A stretch of DNA of 64,000 nucleotides from Labrys miyagiensis (GCF_030160835.1 NZ_BSPC01000005.1:62001-126000); one strand, 5' to 3'; positions 53,030 through 61,845 are shown, numbered from the stretch's first letter. The notes: generated from the letters alone by a model not told the origin. Numbers and translations: made by a program.

Positions 53030-53136
53030 CTGGGAGCGCGGACATCTTGTCCGCTCTTCCTATCCTGTACGCACAACGTTTCCAAGGGCGGACGTCGCGA
53101 CATGCAAGCATGTCGCTGTGATGTCCGCGCTCCGAG
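53030..53136. repeat. REPIN-like inverted pair with a nested hairpin
   Basis: CTGGGAGCGCGGACATC and GATGTCCGCGCTCCGAG-type ends face each other, like 11174-11257. In the right unit the loop is replaced by a perfect inverted repeat GCGACATGC-AA-GCATGTCGC at 53097-53116. Confidence 0.88.
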
Positions 53137-53137
53137 A

Positions 53138-53968
53138 TTACTTCACCTCAATATCCGCCAGAACCAGTGCCCGCAATTCCTGGCTCACCACCGGCCTGAC
53201 GCCGAACCAGCGCTCGAAGCCCGGCACCGCCTGGTGTAGCAGCATACCGAGGCCATCAACCGTGCGAAGGCCGAGAGAGCGCGCCTTGGCAAGCAGGGGC
53301 GTTTCGAGCGGCACATAGACGATGTCGGTGACCAGGGCCGTTTCCGGCAGGCCGGCAAGATCGAGCTCGAGCGGCGGCTGGCCCTTCATGCCGAGCGAGG
53401 TGGTGTTGACGAGGATGTCCGTTCCCGGAAGCACCGCGCCCGCCTCCTCCCAGGCCATGGGCTTCACTTTCGGCCCGAAATGGGTGGCCAGAGCCTGCGC
53501 CCGCTCGAAGGTGCGGTTCGCCAGCAGGATCTCCCCGGCACCGCGCTGCAGCAGCCCGTAAAGCACCGCCCGCGAGGCGCCGCCCGCGCCCAGCACCACG
53601 GCCCGGCCGAGTCTGCCGTCCCAGCCAGGAGCCTCCTGATCGAGATTGGCGAGGAAGCCGACCACGTCGGTATTGGCGCCTTTGAGCGTGTCGCCCTCCA
53701 GCCAGAGCGTGTTCACAGCATGAAGATCGCGCGCGACTGGATCGTCAACGAAAGCGAGACGAAAGGCTTCCTCCTTGTGCGGAACAGTGACGTTGCCACC
53801 GACAAAGCCCTGTTGTTTCAAAGTGTTGATAAAGTCGGGGAAGGCAGCGGGCTCGACGGCAAGGCGCTCATAGCTGCCTTCGATACCGGCTTCTCTCAGC
53901 CAGAATGAATGGATCAGCGGCGAGCGCGAGTGGGAGATGGGGTAACCGACGACAAAGGCGCGTTTCAT
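53138..53968 (-). CDS. aroE: Shikimate dehydrogenase (NADP+)
   Basis: The 276-residue enzyme has [18 protein letters not shown] (shikimate binding), [13 protein letters not shown] (catalytic Lys), [27 protein letters not shown] (NADP site) and VNTTSLGM. It makes shikimate in aromatic amino-acid synthesis. Only 12 bases separate its start from the end of maf, so maf-aroE form one unit. The 109-base gap to coaE holds the palindromic element. Confidence 0.96.
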   Translation of the reverse strand: MKRAFVVGYPISHSRSPLIHSFWLREAGIEGSYERLAVEPAAFPDFINTLKQQGFVGGNVTVPHKEEAFRLAFVDDPVARDLHAVNTLWLEGDTLKGANTDVVGFLANLDQEAPGWDGRLGRAVVLGAGGASRAVLYGLLQRGAGEILLANRTFERAQALATHFGPKVKPMAWEEAGAVLPGTDILVNTTSLGMKGQPPLELDLAGLPETALVTDIVYVPLETPLLAKARSLGLRTVDGLGMLLHQAVPGFERWFGVRPVVSQELRALVLADIEVK

Positions 53969-53980
53969 GGAAATTCCAAC

Positions 53981-54619
53981 TCAGCTGGCTACCAACCCCT
54001 GCTCCCGCAACGCCTGGAGCAGCGCCAACAGGGGCAGGCCGAGGATGGTGAAGTAGTCACCCTCGATCGTCTCGAACAGGGTCACGCCGAGGCTTTCGAG
54101 CTGGTAGCAGCCCACGCTAGCGAGGATCGCTTCCCCCGCCCGCGCGAGATAGTCGTCGAGGAACGCATCGGAAAAGTCGCGCATGGTGAGATGGGCGCTC
54201 GCCACGCCACCAGCCAGCACCGCGCCGTCCCGGGCGAGGGCAAAGCCGGAATGGAGCTCATGCTGCTTTCCGCGCAGGATCGCGAGCTTGGCGCGGGCCG
54301 CGGCAAGGGTCGCAACCTTGGTGAAGCGCCGCGCGCCGAGCGCCATGGTCTGGTCGGCGCCGATGACCACCGCGCCGGGATGCTGGCGCGAGACTGCCAG
54401 CGCCTTTTCCCTCGCCAGCGCTTCGGCCACCGCGCTCGGGCTGAGGCCCTGCGATTCCCATTGCCGCTCGAGGCCCCGCTCGTCGATCGCAGCAGGATGT
54501 GTGGTGACGGCCAGCCCCGCCGCCCGCAGCATGTCACCGCGAATGGCGGATTTCGAGGCGAGGATGAGGGAGGCAGGCGGGCTTGCACCGTCCGCCGGGG
54601 ACGCTTCGGCTTTGATCAC
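53981..54619 (-). CDS. maf: Maf-family nucleotide pyrophosphatase
   Basis: The 212-residue protein has LILASKSAIRGDMLRAAG (the S-x-S-x-x-R signature), IDERGLE, VVIGADQTMALG and YQLESLGVTLFETIEGDYFTILGLPL (in pieces). Maf proteins hydrolyse non-canonical nucleotides or UTP/dTTP. Its neighbours aroE, coaE and dnaQ are the usual alphaproteobacterial ones. In this window the ppsR gene expected next to it lies about 6 kb away. Confidence 0.93.
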   Translation of the reverse strand: MIKAEASPADGASPPASLILASKSAIRGDMLRAAGLAVTTHPAAIDERGLERQWESQGLSPSAVAEALAREKALAVSRQHPGAVVIGADQTMALGARRFTKVATLAAARAKLAILRGKQHELHSGFALARDGAVLAGGVASAHLTMRDFSDAFLDDYLARAGEAILASVGCYQLESLGVTLFETIEGDYFTILGLPLLALLQALREQGLVAS

Positions 54620-54900
54620 GATTGCAGCAATTCCTTTTGTTGCGCTCGATATAACAACTTGCCGTTCATTTTGGCAGCCGCGTGCCCCGGCTCCGCCTGA
54701 AAATCACTGCTCCGAAGCGCTTTGTGTTGAAGGAGATATCAAGATGTCGCCAGCCTGGACGGAACGTAAGCAGCGCTGCCCGAAAACGCTTCACCGCTTG
54801 CAGTTGCAAAGCTGTCCGCTTTGTGATCACAATATTTGAAAGCGACTTCAATAATCGAAAGCGAACCTGACCTCGTCAGGCCAGATGCGGGATTGCGTGC
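54620..54900. other. Intergenic region between maf and the polyamine ABC operon
   Basis: This 281-base divergent gap is fairly AT-rich around 54640-54670 and 54810-54860. It should contain both promoters. No palindrome or known regulatory motif stands out. Confidence 0.4.
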
Positions 54901-55998
54901 GTGTCGGATGGAACGAGCGGGAATTCGATCGATGTTCGGGACGTGCGCAAGGTGTTCGGCGCGGTCGACACCGGTTTCGTGGCGCTGGACACTGTCTCCG
55001 TTTCCATACGCCAGAACGAGTTCTTCACCCTGCTGGGGCCCTCCGGCTGCGGCAAGACCACGCTGCTGCGCCTGATCGCAGGCTTCGACTTCCCCACGGC
55101 CGGACAGATCCTGCTCTATGGCGAGGACATTGCCGGCCTGCCGCCCTTCAAGCGGCCGGTGAACACCGTCTTCCAGAGCTACGCCCTCTTCCCGCACATG
55201 ACGGTCGCCGAGAATATCGGCTTCGGCCTCGAAATGCTCGGCAAGCCCAAGGCCGAGGTAAAGGCGCGGGTTACCGAGATGCTGCGCCTGGTGCGCATGG
55301 AGCATCTCGCCGGCCGCAAGACCAGCCAGATCTCCGGCGGCCAACAGCAGCGCGTGGCCCTCGCCCGGGCGCTGGCGCCCCAGCCCAAGGTGCTGCTGCT
55401 CGACGAGCCGCTTTCCGCCCTTGACTACAAGCTGCGCAAGGAGATGCAGCTGGAGTTGAAGCGCCTGCAAGGCGAGACCGGCATCACCTTCATCTTCGTC
55501 ACGCATGACCAGGAAGAAGCACTGACCATGTCGGACCGTATCGCCGTCATGTCGGCGGGAAAGATCCTGCAAGTCGGTACGCCGCGCGAGATCTATGACA
55601 GCCCATCCGAACGCTTTGTCGCTGAATTCATTGGGGAAACCAACTTCATCGAAGCCGATCTCATCGCGCACGATGGAGACTACGCCACGGTGCGTCTACC
55701 AACGGGGCAGCAGATCCAGGCGACCCTTGCCGAAGGCCACAAGCCCGGGGACAAGGTCTGGCTGGTGGTGCGGCCGGAGCATGCCCAGCTCGTTCCGGCA
55801 CCGCAGGCCATGCTATCAGGCACGGTGGAAAATATCGTCTATCTCGGCACGGACACCCATTTTCACCTGCGGCTCGACAACGGTCCGCTTTTCACCGTGC
55901 GACGGCAGAACACACGCGGTGTGGCCGAGGTCTTCGAACCGGGACAGCGCGCAGGCGTTGCCTTTGCCGACGGTACGGCCCGAGTGCTGAGGGATTGA
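54901..55998 (+). CDS. potA: Spermidine/putrescine-type ABC transporter ATP-binding protein
   Basis: The 365-residue ATPase has Walker [18 protein letters not shown], the signature [15 protein letters not shown], Walker [13 protein letters not shown], the switch [15 protein letters not shown] and a C-terminal TOBE domain (about 285-360). It energises uptake of spermidine or putrescine. The start is a GTG with no strong ribosome site; no alternative ATG lies before the first conserved strand. The stop overlaps the permease start by one base. Confidence 0.93.
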   Translation: MSDGTSGNSIDVRDVRKVFGAVDTGFVALDTVSVSIRQNEFFTLLGPSGCGKTTLLRLIAGFDFPTAGQILLYGEDIAGLPPFKRPVNTVFQSYALFPHMTVAENIGFGLEMLGKPKAEVKARVTEMLRLVRMEHLAGRKTSQISGGQQQRVALARALAPQPKVLLLDEPLSALDYKLRKEMQLELKRLQGETGITFIFVTHDQEEALTMSDRIAVMSAGKILQVGTPREIYDSPSERFVAEFIGETNFIEADLIAHDGDYATVRLPTGQQIQATLAEGHKPGDKVWLVVRPEHAQLVPAPQAMLSGTVENIVYLGTDTHFHLRLDNGPLFTVRRQNTRGVAEVFEPGQRAGVAFADGTARVLRD

Positions 55999-56918
55999 TG
56001 TCTGACGCCGCCGAAATCGCCGCCAAAGCCAGGAGCCGGGAGACCCGCAATCACTGGCTGCTGTCGACGCCGGCGCTTCTGGTGATCCTGTTCGCCGCCA
56101 CCGGTCCTCTCCTGATCGTACTGGTCTATTCCTTCCTGGCGCCCGGCCCTTACGGCGATGTGAAATGGCAGTTCTCCTCCGATGCCTGGACGTCGGTGTT
56201 CTTTGAACGCGACATGTTCGACGACACGCTGTCGCTGGCCCTCGCCAACGTCACCATCTTGTGGCGTTCGGTGAAACTCGCTCTGCTGACCACGGTGGTG
56301 ACGCTGGGGCTCGGCTTCCCAACCGCCTATTTCATCGCCACGCGTTCGGCGAATCGCCGCGATCTCTGGCTGTTCCTGATCACCATTCCGTTCTGGACCA
56401 ACCTCCTCATCCGCACCTTCGCGGTGCTGCAGATCATCCGCAACGAGGGCCTGATCAACGCGATGCTGCTCAAGTTCGGCGTCATCTCCTCGCCGCTGCA
56501 GATCCTCTATACCGACACCGCCATCCTCGCCGGCATGGCCTATGTCTACCTGCCGCTGATGGTGCTGCCCGTTTATGCCAGCATGGAAAAGCTCGATTTC
56601 CGCCTGATCGAGGCCGGCTACGACCTCTACGCCACGCGTTTCAAGGTGCTCCGGCGCATCATCATCCCGCTCGTGAAGCCCGGCATCATCGCCGGCTCCA
56701 TCCTGGTCTTCATTCCGGCGCTCGGCGCCTATGTCACGCCCAATCTGCTCGGCGGCGGCAAGAACATGATGCTGTCGAACCTGATCGAGCTGCAATTCGG
56801 CCAGGGCCGCAACTGGCCTCTCGGCGCCTCGCTCTCCATCACCGTGATGGTGGTGGTGATGATCGCGCTGCTTGTATATGTCCGCAACGCAGCCGGCTCC
56901 GGAGCGCGGCATGGCTGA
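55998..56918 (+). CDS. potB: Polyamine ABC transporter permease, PotB type
   Basis: The 306-residue permease has an N-terminal helix, an LFAATGPLLIVLVYSF segment and a total of six membrane helices. The EAA loop reads AGYDLYATRFKVLRRIIIPL..PGIIAG. It pairs with PotC to form the channel. It overlaps both neighbours (1 and 8 bases), so the four genes form one operon. Confidence 0.92.
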   Translation: MSDAAEIAAKARSRETRNHWLLSTPALLVILFAATGPLLIVLVYSFLAPGPYGDVKWQFSSDAWTSVFFERDMFDDTLSLALANVTILWRSVKLALLTTVVTLGLGFPTAYFIATRSANRRDLWLFLITIPFWTNLLIRTFAVLQIIRNEGLINAMLLKFGVISSPLQILYTDTAILAGMAYVYLPLMVLPVYASMEKLDFRLIEAGYDLYATRFKVLRRIIIPLVKPGIIAGSILVFIPALGAYVTPNLLGGGKNMMLSNLIELQFGQGRNWPLGASLSITVMVVVMIALLVYVRNAAGSGARHG

Positions 56919-57777
56919 AGCATTTGCAAGCAAAGTGGACACCGGTTCGCGTCCGGAAAATCCGTCCAAGCCCCGAAACTCTGCCCGTTTCTCGATCCGC
57001 TACCAGCCCGGCTTCACCAGCATCGCGGTGTTCTGCTTCGTGATGCTCTACCTGCCGATGGTGATCGTCGTCATCTATGCCTTCAACGAAGCGACCTCCG
57101 TCTCCACCTGGGGCGGTTTCTCCCTGAAATGGTTCGTCTCGGCCTACCACAACGACGAGGTCATCGACGCCACCCTGCGCTCCTTCCAGATTGCCATCAT
57201 CGCCGCCCTGCTCTCCACCATCGCCGCCACCATGGCGGCCCTAGCCACCACGCGGACGGAGGCCTATCCCGGCCTCACCTTCACCTATGCCGCCATCAAC
57301 CAGCCTCTGATGGTGCCGGAGATCGTCACCGGCGTGGCGCTGCTGATCTTCTTCTCCCGCATCAAGATTCTCACCGGCTATGACGGCCTTGCCTATCTGA
57401 TCGCGGCCCACACCGCCTTCTGCGTGCCCTTCGCCTATCTGCCGATCCGGGCGCGGCTCGAGGGCATGGACCTGACGCTGGAACGCGCCGCTGCCGACCT
57501 CTATGCCACGCCCTGGCGCACCTTCAGGCGGGTGACGTTGCCGCTGCTCTGGCCCGGCATCCTCGCCGGCTTCATGCTCGCCTTCGTGACGTCGCTCGAC
57601 GACGTCGTCATCACCGAATTCGTCAAATCCGGCGGGCAGGACACGCTGCCCACCTACATGCTCGGCCAATTGCGCCGCGGCGTGACGCCCGAGATCAATG
57701 CGCTGTCGACGGTCTTCCTGTTGCTGTCCATCGGCATCGTGACGCTTTTCTTCTTCATCAGCAGGAAGAAAGACTAA
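56911..57777 (+). CDS. potC: Polyamine ABC transporter permease, PotC type
   Basis: The 288-residue permease has six helices starting with FTSIAVFCFVMLYLPMVIVV and FNEATSVSTWGGFSLKWF after helix 1. Its EAA loop is AAADLYATPWRTFRRVTLPLLWPG. A cytoplasmic N-terminal extension of about 35 polar residues is longer than in E. coli PotC. The ATG at 56911 lies inside the end of potB. Confidence 0.92.
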   Translation: MAEAFASKVDTGSRPENPSKPRNSARFSIRYQPGFTSIAVFCFVMLYLPMVIVVIYAFNEATSVSTWGGFSLKWFVSAYHNDEVIDATLRSFQIAIIAALLSTIAATMAALATTRTEAYPGLTFTYAAINQPLMVPEIVTGVALLIFFSRIKILTGYDGLAYLIAAHTAFCVPFAYLPIRARLEGMDLTLERAAADLYATPWRTFRRVTLPLLWPGILAGFMLAFVTSLDDVVITEFVKSGGQDTLPTYMLGQLRRGVTPEINALSTVFLLLSIGIVTLFFFISRKKD

Positions 57778-57882
57778 TGCAGCGGAAGGGGCGCCTGACG
57801 GCGCTCGGATATCCGGTGCATCAACATGAAGATGGGGCAAGAAGAGCTGAAGCCGGGCCCCTTCGACAACGGGAGCAATGAA

Positions 57883-58917
57883 ATGAACTGGAAGTCCACG
57901 GCCGCGGCAACCGCTCTGGCGCTGCTCGCATCCACCAGCCTGGCCAGCGCGGACGGCGTGTTGAACATCTTCAACTGGGGCAACTACACCAGCCCCGACA
58001 TGATCAAGAAGTTCGAGCAGCAATACAACGTCAAGGTCACCATCACCGATTACGATTCGAACGACACCGCGCTCGCCAAGGTGCGCCAGGGTGGCACCGG
58101 CTTCGACATCGCCGTGCCCTCGCAGAACTACCTGCCCATCTGGATCCAGGAAGGCCTGGTGCAGGAGGTCGACCCCTCCAAGATGGAGAATTTCAAGAAT
58201 GTTGCGAAGGAATGGGCCGATCCGCCCTTCGATCCCGGCCGCAAATATTCGGTGCCCTGGGCCTGGGGCACGGTGGGGGTGGTCGTCAACACCGACGTCT
58301 ACAAGGGCGACATCAACACCTGGGGCATCATCTTCAACACGCCGGATGAGCTGAAGGGCAAGGTCAACGTCGTGCCGGAGATGAGCGACGTGATGGCCGC
58401 GGCCCTGCATTATGTCGGTGGCAAGCAATGCGATGGTGACAAGGCGCTCCTCAAGAAGGCTCGCGACGTGCTCGTCGCTGCCAAGCCGAACTGGATCGCC
58501 ATGGAATACAACACCATCGAAAAGATGGGCGCGGGCGACTTCAAGGCCACCAGCGACTGGAACGGCTCGGCCCTGCGCCAGCGCCTCGCCCATCCACAGA
58601 TCCATTATGGTTATCCGAAGGAAGGCGTCGTCGTCTGGAGCGACAATGTCGTGGTGCTGAAGGAAGCCAAGAACATCGATAACGCCAAGCTGTTCCTGAA
58701 CTTCCTCATGGATCCACAGAATGCCGCGATGAACTCTGCCTTCCACCGTTATGCCAATGGCATCAGCGGCTCGGACAAATACATGCCCGACGACATGAAA
58801 GGCGCGCCGGAAGTCGTGGTGCCGGACGAGGTGATGAAGACGGCCGAATATTCCCGCACCTGCCCCCCCGATGTGCAGGAGCTCTATACGAAGATCTGGA
58901 CTGAGCTGCAGAAATAA
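57883..58917 (+). CDS. potD: Periplasmic spermidine/putrescine-binding protein
   Basis: The 344-residue protein starts with a signal peptide (TAAATALALLASTSLASA) and continues with VLNIFNWGNYTSPDMIKKFE, ITDYDSNDTALAKVRQG, FDIAVPSQNYLP and PWAWGTVGVVVNTD. These are the ligand-binding segments of PotD/PotF. I chose the ATG at 57883, with GGGAG upstream; the frame reaches 57826. It is the last gene of the operon and ends 105 bases after potC. Confidence 0.93.
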   Translation: MNWKSTAAATALALLASTSLASADGVLNIFNWGNYTSPDMIKKFEQQYNVKVTITDYDSNDTALAKVRQGGTGFDIAVPSQNYLPIWIQEGLVQEVDPSKMENFKNVAKEWADPPFDPGRKYSVPWAWGTVGVVVNTDVYKGDINTWGIIFNTPDELKGKVNVVPEMSDVMAAALHYVGGKQCDGDKALLKKARDVLVAAKPNWIAMEYNTIEKMGAGDFKATSDWNGSALRQRLAHPQIHYGYPKEGVVVWSDNVVVLKEAKNIDNAKLFLNFLMDPQNAAMNSAFHRYANGISGSDKYMPDDMKGAPEVVVPDEVMKTAEYSRTCPPDVQELYTKIWTELQK

Positions 58918-58918
58918 G

Positions 58919-58956
58919 GTGGCCTAACCACCTAGCGCGAACCTTCTCGAGAAGGC
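58919..58956 (+). terminator. Likely terminator of the pot operon
   Basis: GGTGG-CCTAA-CCACC (58919-58933) lies directly after the potD stop, and the palindrome CCTTCTCGAGAAGG follows at about 58943-58956. There is no U-run. Confidence 0.45.
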
Positions 58957-58987
58957 GCGACGCGAGCGCACACAAGTTGTGCGCGCG

Positions 58988-59160
58988 GCCTCCCCCACGA
59001 AGCTGGGGGAGGTGGGCCGGCAAAGCCGGCTCGGAGGGGGTGTGGGCGGAATGAGGTGCGGGAAACGGGCCTCACGCTAGCGCTTCACGTGCCCCATCCT
59101 GGCCACACCCCCTCCGACCTCACTTCGTTCGGCCACCTCCCCCAGCTTCGTGGGGGAGGC
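58988..59160. repeat. Long inverted repeat GCCTCCCCCACG / CGTGGGGGAGGC
   Basis: The outer arms GCCTCCCCCACGAAGCTGGG and CCCAGCTTCGTGGGGGAGGC are exact reverse complements. CGGAGGGGGTGTGG and CCACACCCCCTCCG pair further in. It is a dispersed intergenic element type, larger than the REPIN-like ones, and fills the space between potD and the serine hydrolase gene. Confidence 0.9.
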
Positions 59161-59190
59161 GACTCGCGCCTCTCCTTTAACGTGGTTGCC

Positions 59191-60375
59191 ATGACCCAAT
59201 CCTCATTTGAATCCCTTTATGGTTTCCGCCGCGATGAAGTCCGCCTCGCCAATTGGCGTCTGGCGCCCTGGAATCTCTGGGCTTTCCGCAATGTTTCCGA
59301 ATTGGTGCCCACGGCTGTGATTTCGGCGGGTTTCCCTCCGGCGGAGACACCGGATGCCGACGCAACCGGGCTGCTGCGCGAGAGCCTGACAGTGGCAGGC
59401 GAGCGCAAGACCCTGGCCGAGATCCTGGAGCAAACCTCCACCGACGCACTCATCGCAATGAAATCCGGGCGCTTCGTCGCCGATTATCATGCCGCCGATT
59501 TCACCACGGCGAACCGCCATATCGTCTTCTCGATCAGCAAATCCCTGACCGCCATCCTCGCGGGCATCGCCTGGGATGACAGGCTTCTCGATCCCGAGGC
59601 GCCAATCACCACCTACGTCCCCGAGGTCGCCAACTCCGCCTATGGCGATGCCACGGTGCGCCATATCCTCGACATGCGCATGAGCCTGGCCTTCGAGGAG
59701 AACTATCTCGACACCACCGGCGGCTTCGCGCGCTACCGCCGCGCCACGCTGTGGAATCCGCCCGAATTGGGACAGCCAGGCGAAACCCTGCTCGACTTCA
59801 TCGCCACCATGCCCAAGGGCGCGGGCGATCATGGTGGCCCGTTCCGCTACCGTTCGCCCAATTCGGACCTGCTCGGCACGGTGGTCGAGCGGGCCACCGG
59901 CCAGCGCTATGCCGATTTTGCCTCGGCGCGCCTATGGCAGCCTATCGAGGCGCGGCAGGACGGCTACATCACCGTGGACGCCGCCGGCGCCCCGCGAGCG
60001 GCAGGCGGCGTGGTGGTGGCGGCCCGCGACCTTGCCCGTGTCGGCGAAATGATGCGGCTGGGCGGCATGATCGACGGCCGCCGTGTGGTCTCGCAAGCCT
60101 GGGTCGAGGATACCACGCAGAGAGGCGACGCCGAGGCCTGGAAGCAGGGCGATTTCAGCAGGCTGCTCGCCGACGGCCGTTATCGCAACAAATGGTATCA
60201 GACGGGCTTTCCCAGTCGTGCCTTCTTCGGCATCGGCATCCATGGTCAATGGGTCTATGTGAATCCGAAAGCCGAGATGGTGGTGGTGAAGATGTCGTCC
60301 CAGCCCATTCCGGTGGACGACCCCACCGACAAGCTTTGCCTGGAGCTGTTCGAAGGCTTGGCGGCCGTCATTTGA
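59191..60375 (+). CDS. Beta-lactamase-family serine hydrolase (class C/esterase type)
   Basis: The 394-residue enzyme has the S-x-x-K motif in FSISKSLTAILAG and a YRSPNSDLLG segment as the Y-x-N-like motif. A late FGIGIHGQWVYVNP takes the place of the KTG motif. It belongs to the broad class C beta-lactamase/esterase EstB-like family; true beta-lactam activity is not implied. No signal peptide is seen. I chose the ATG at 59191, because the frame upstream is made of the inverted repeat. Confidence 0.87.
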   Translation: MTQSSFESLYGFRRDEVRLANWRLAPWNLWAFRNVSELVPTAVISAGFPPAETPDADATGLLRESLTVAGERKTLAEILEQTSTDALIAMKSGRFVADYHAADFTTANRHIVFSISKSLTAILAGIAWDDRLLDPEAPITTYVPEVANSAYGDATVRHILDMRMSLAFEENYLDTTGGFARYRRATLWNPPELGQPGETLLDFIATMPKGAGDHGGPFRYRSPNSDLLGTVVERATGQRYADFASARLWQPIEARQDGYITVDAAGAPRAAGGVVVAARDLARVGEMMRLGGMIDGRRVVSQAWVEDTTQRGDAEAWKQGDFSRLLADGRYRNKWYQTGFPSRAFFGIGIHGQWVYVNPKAEMVVVKMSSQPIPVDDPTDKLCLELFEGLAAVI

Positions 60376-60572
60376 GGCCAACTCGCCTTGGGAGTCGGCG
60401 TCCGCGCTACCCCGGTATTCGTCGAAAGCCCGCCTCTCACTTCAGGGCGATCGAGCTCGATGGCTGGTCCTTTGGCGGGAGGGGCGGCGACGTCTGCCCC
60501 GTCTCGGCCAACTGCTTCAGCTGCAGCAGCCGGATCCCGGGAAACACAATCGGTTTTTCCGTCGAACTTGCC

Positions 60573-61412
60573 TCAGGTCTCCACGATCAGCGCGCGCCGA
60601 TGCGCCCTGAGCAGCCCCTGGATGGCCGCGGCGGTTTCTTCGATCGACCGACGCGTCACATCGATTACCGGCCAGCCGCGCTGGTTGAAGAGTCGGCGGG
60701 ACTGGGCGATCTCTTCCGCCACCATGGTCCGGTCCGTATAAGCGGCGACATCGTGCTGCGGGCTCAGCGTCAGCACCCGGTTCTCGCGGATCTGCACGAT
60801 GCGCTCCGGCGAAGCGAACAGGCCGACGATCAGAGGATTGCGCAGGTGCTCCACCTCCGGCGGCAGCGGCACGCCGGGCACCAGCGGTATATTGGCGGTC
60901 TTGACGCCGCGATGGGCGAGATAAATCGAAGTTGGCGTCTTCGAGGTCCTGCTGACGCCGAGCAGCAGCACATCGGCTTCATTGAGATCGCCGCCCATCA
61001 GACCGTCATCATGCATCATCGTATAGTTGAGGGCATCGATGCGGCGGAAGTAATCGGCGTTCAGCACATGCTGCGCCCCCGGCTTCACCATCACCTCCGT
61101 GCCCAGATAGGATCTGAACAGGTCGAAGATCGGCTGCAGCACCGAAAGCACCGGTGAGCCGATATCGCGGCAGGTGCGCTCCAGCCGCTCGGCGAGATCG
61201 GCCTCGACCAGCGTGTAGAGCACGATGCCGGGATTGGCCTCGATCTCGCCGATCGCCTTGTCGAGATCGCGCTGGCTGCGCACCAGGGGATAGATGTGCT
61301 CCAGGGCGGAAATCGCCGGATATTGGGCGGCGACGGCGCGGCCAGTGGTGATCAGGGTCTCGCCGGTAGAGTCCGAAACCAGGTGAAGATGGAAGAAGCT
61401 TCTTGTGGCCAT
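60573..61412 (-). CDS. ppsR: Pyruvate, phosphate dikinase regulatory protein (PPSR family)
   Basis: The 279-residue protein has LVSDSTGETLITTGRAVAAQ and the P-loop-like LLGVSRTSKTPTSIYLAHRG, which bind ADP/phosphate. It both phosphorylates and dephosphorylates PPDK or PEP synthase, controlling pyruvate-PEP flux. It transcribes away from the putative origin, and its ATG is the left border of that region. From memory, this gene also flanks the Caulobacter and Rickettsia origins. Confidence 0.92.
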   Translation of the reverse strand: MATRSFFHLHLVSDSTGETLITTGRAVAAQYPAISALEHIYPLVRSQRDLDKAIGEIEANPGIVLYTLVEADLAERLERTCRDIGSPVLSVLQPIFDLFRSYLGTEVMVKPGAQHVLNADYFRRIDALNYTMMHDDGLMGGDLNEADVLLLGVSRTSKTPTSIYLAHRGVKTANIPLVPGVPLPPEVEHLRNPLIVGLFASPERIVQIRENRVLTLSPQHDVAAYTDRTMVAEEIAQSRRLFNQRGWPVIDVTRRSIEETAAAIQGLLRAHRRALIVET

Positions 61413-61437
61413 GTCATGAGGTAACCCGGGAGAGGAT

Positions 61438-61446
61438 TGTGGACAA
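61438..61446 (-). promoter_or_regulatory. DnaA-box-like site
   Basis: TGTGGACAA, one mismatch from the reverse of TTWTNCACA. It lies 26 bases from the ppsR start. Confidence 0.5.
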
Positions 61447-61466
61447 GTGGGGACAGTTCGGGCCCG

Positions 61467-61481
61467 TTAACCTTTTCTTAA
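61467..61481 (+). promoter_or_regulatory. CtrA box inside the putative origin
   Basis: A perfect TTAA-CCTTTTC-TTAA lies between two DnaA-box-like sites. In Caulobacter, CtrA bound at such sites silences the origin in non-replicating cells; the same role is inferred here. Confidence 0.6.
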
Positions 61482-61488
61482 GAAGGGC

Positions 61489-61497
61489 TGTGGAAGA
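61489..61497 (-). promoter_or_regulatory. DnaA-box-like site next to a GANTC site
   Basis: TGTGGAAGA has one mismatch to the consensus and overlaps the GAGTC at 61496-61500 by two bases. Confidence 0.45.
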
Positions 61498-61694
61498 GTC
61501 CGGTAATTCATCAACAGGCGCCACGCTTGGGATGAGATTCATGCACGTCGCCTGAACAAGACTCATAAGGCGCTAAGTGCAGCCCGGCACACCCCCAGCC
61601 ATCATCGGCCCAACCGCTTGATGACGCTCACCGATTCAGTGCTGGCGGAATGCCGTTTCCAATTTGGAATTTCCCTTCTCACGCCCGGCAAGCC

Positions 61695-61714
61695 TGTGAA
61701 CAGATTGTGGATGG
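61695..61714 (-). promoter_or_regulatory. Pair of weak DnaA-box-like sites
   Basis: TGTGAACAG (61695-61703) and TGTGGATGG (61706-61714) are in the same direction, 2 bases apart, each with two mismatches. They lie about 25 bases before the AT-rich tract. Confidence 0.4.
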
Positions 61715-61845
61715 CGAGGAAGCACGGTAAACGAACCGTTAAGAAGAAAGAGAATGAAGATTCATATCTCTCTTTTCTTTTAAGAAGGCCGTCGGATTGG
61801 GCGAGCCAGCATAGTCCCGCCGATCGGATCGATAGAGCCTCCCTG

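Larger units (their letters stand above)
61413..61845. other. Putative chromosomal replication origin (oriC), hemE-adjacent
   Basis: This 433-base gap lies between divergent ppsR and hemE. It contains four DnaA-box-like sites (61438-61446 TGTGGACAA, 61489-61497 TGTGGAAGA, 61695-61703, 61706-61714). It also has one perfect TTAA-N7-TTAA CtrA box (61467-61481) and a partial one ending in TTAA at 61739-61742. Five GANTC sites start at 61496, 61536, 61560, 61633 and 61759. A purine/pyrimidine-rich AT tract (61742-61790) could be the unwinding element. Alphaproteobacterial origins lie beside hemE. The boxes are imperfect against TTWTNCACA. Confidence 0.75.

Noticed and set aside
52438-53103. Longer form of CoaE starting at 53103
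   Set aside because: The extra residues are encoded by a palindromic element; the P-loop start at 53028 fits the family.
51790-53121. 443-codon open frame on the plus strand
   Set aside because: It lies opposite dnaQ and coaE, both well supported by motifs.
57241-58746. 501-codon open frame on the minus strand
   Set aside because: It is antisense to potC and potD, whose products are clearly recognised.
58988-59160. Long inverted repeat considered as insertion-sequence ends
   Set aside because: No transposase frame lies between the arms, only about 130 bases of further palindrome.
61618-61845. N-terminal extension of HemE of 76 residues
   Set aside because: The sequence is origin-like DNA and unlike HemE; the ATG at 61846 gives the family's length.
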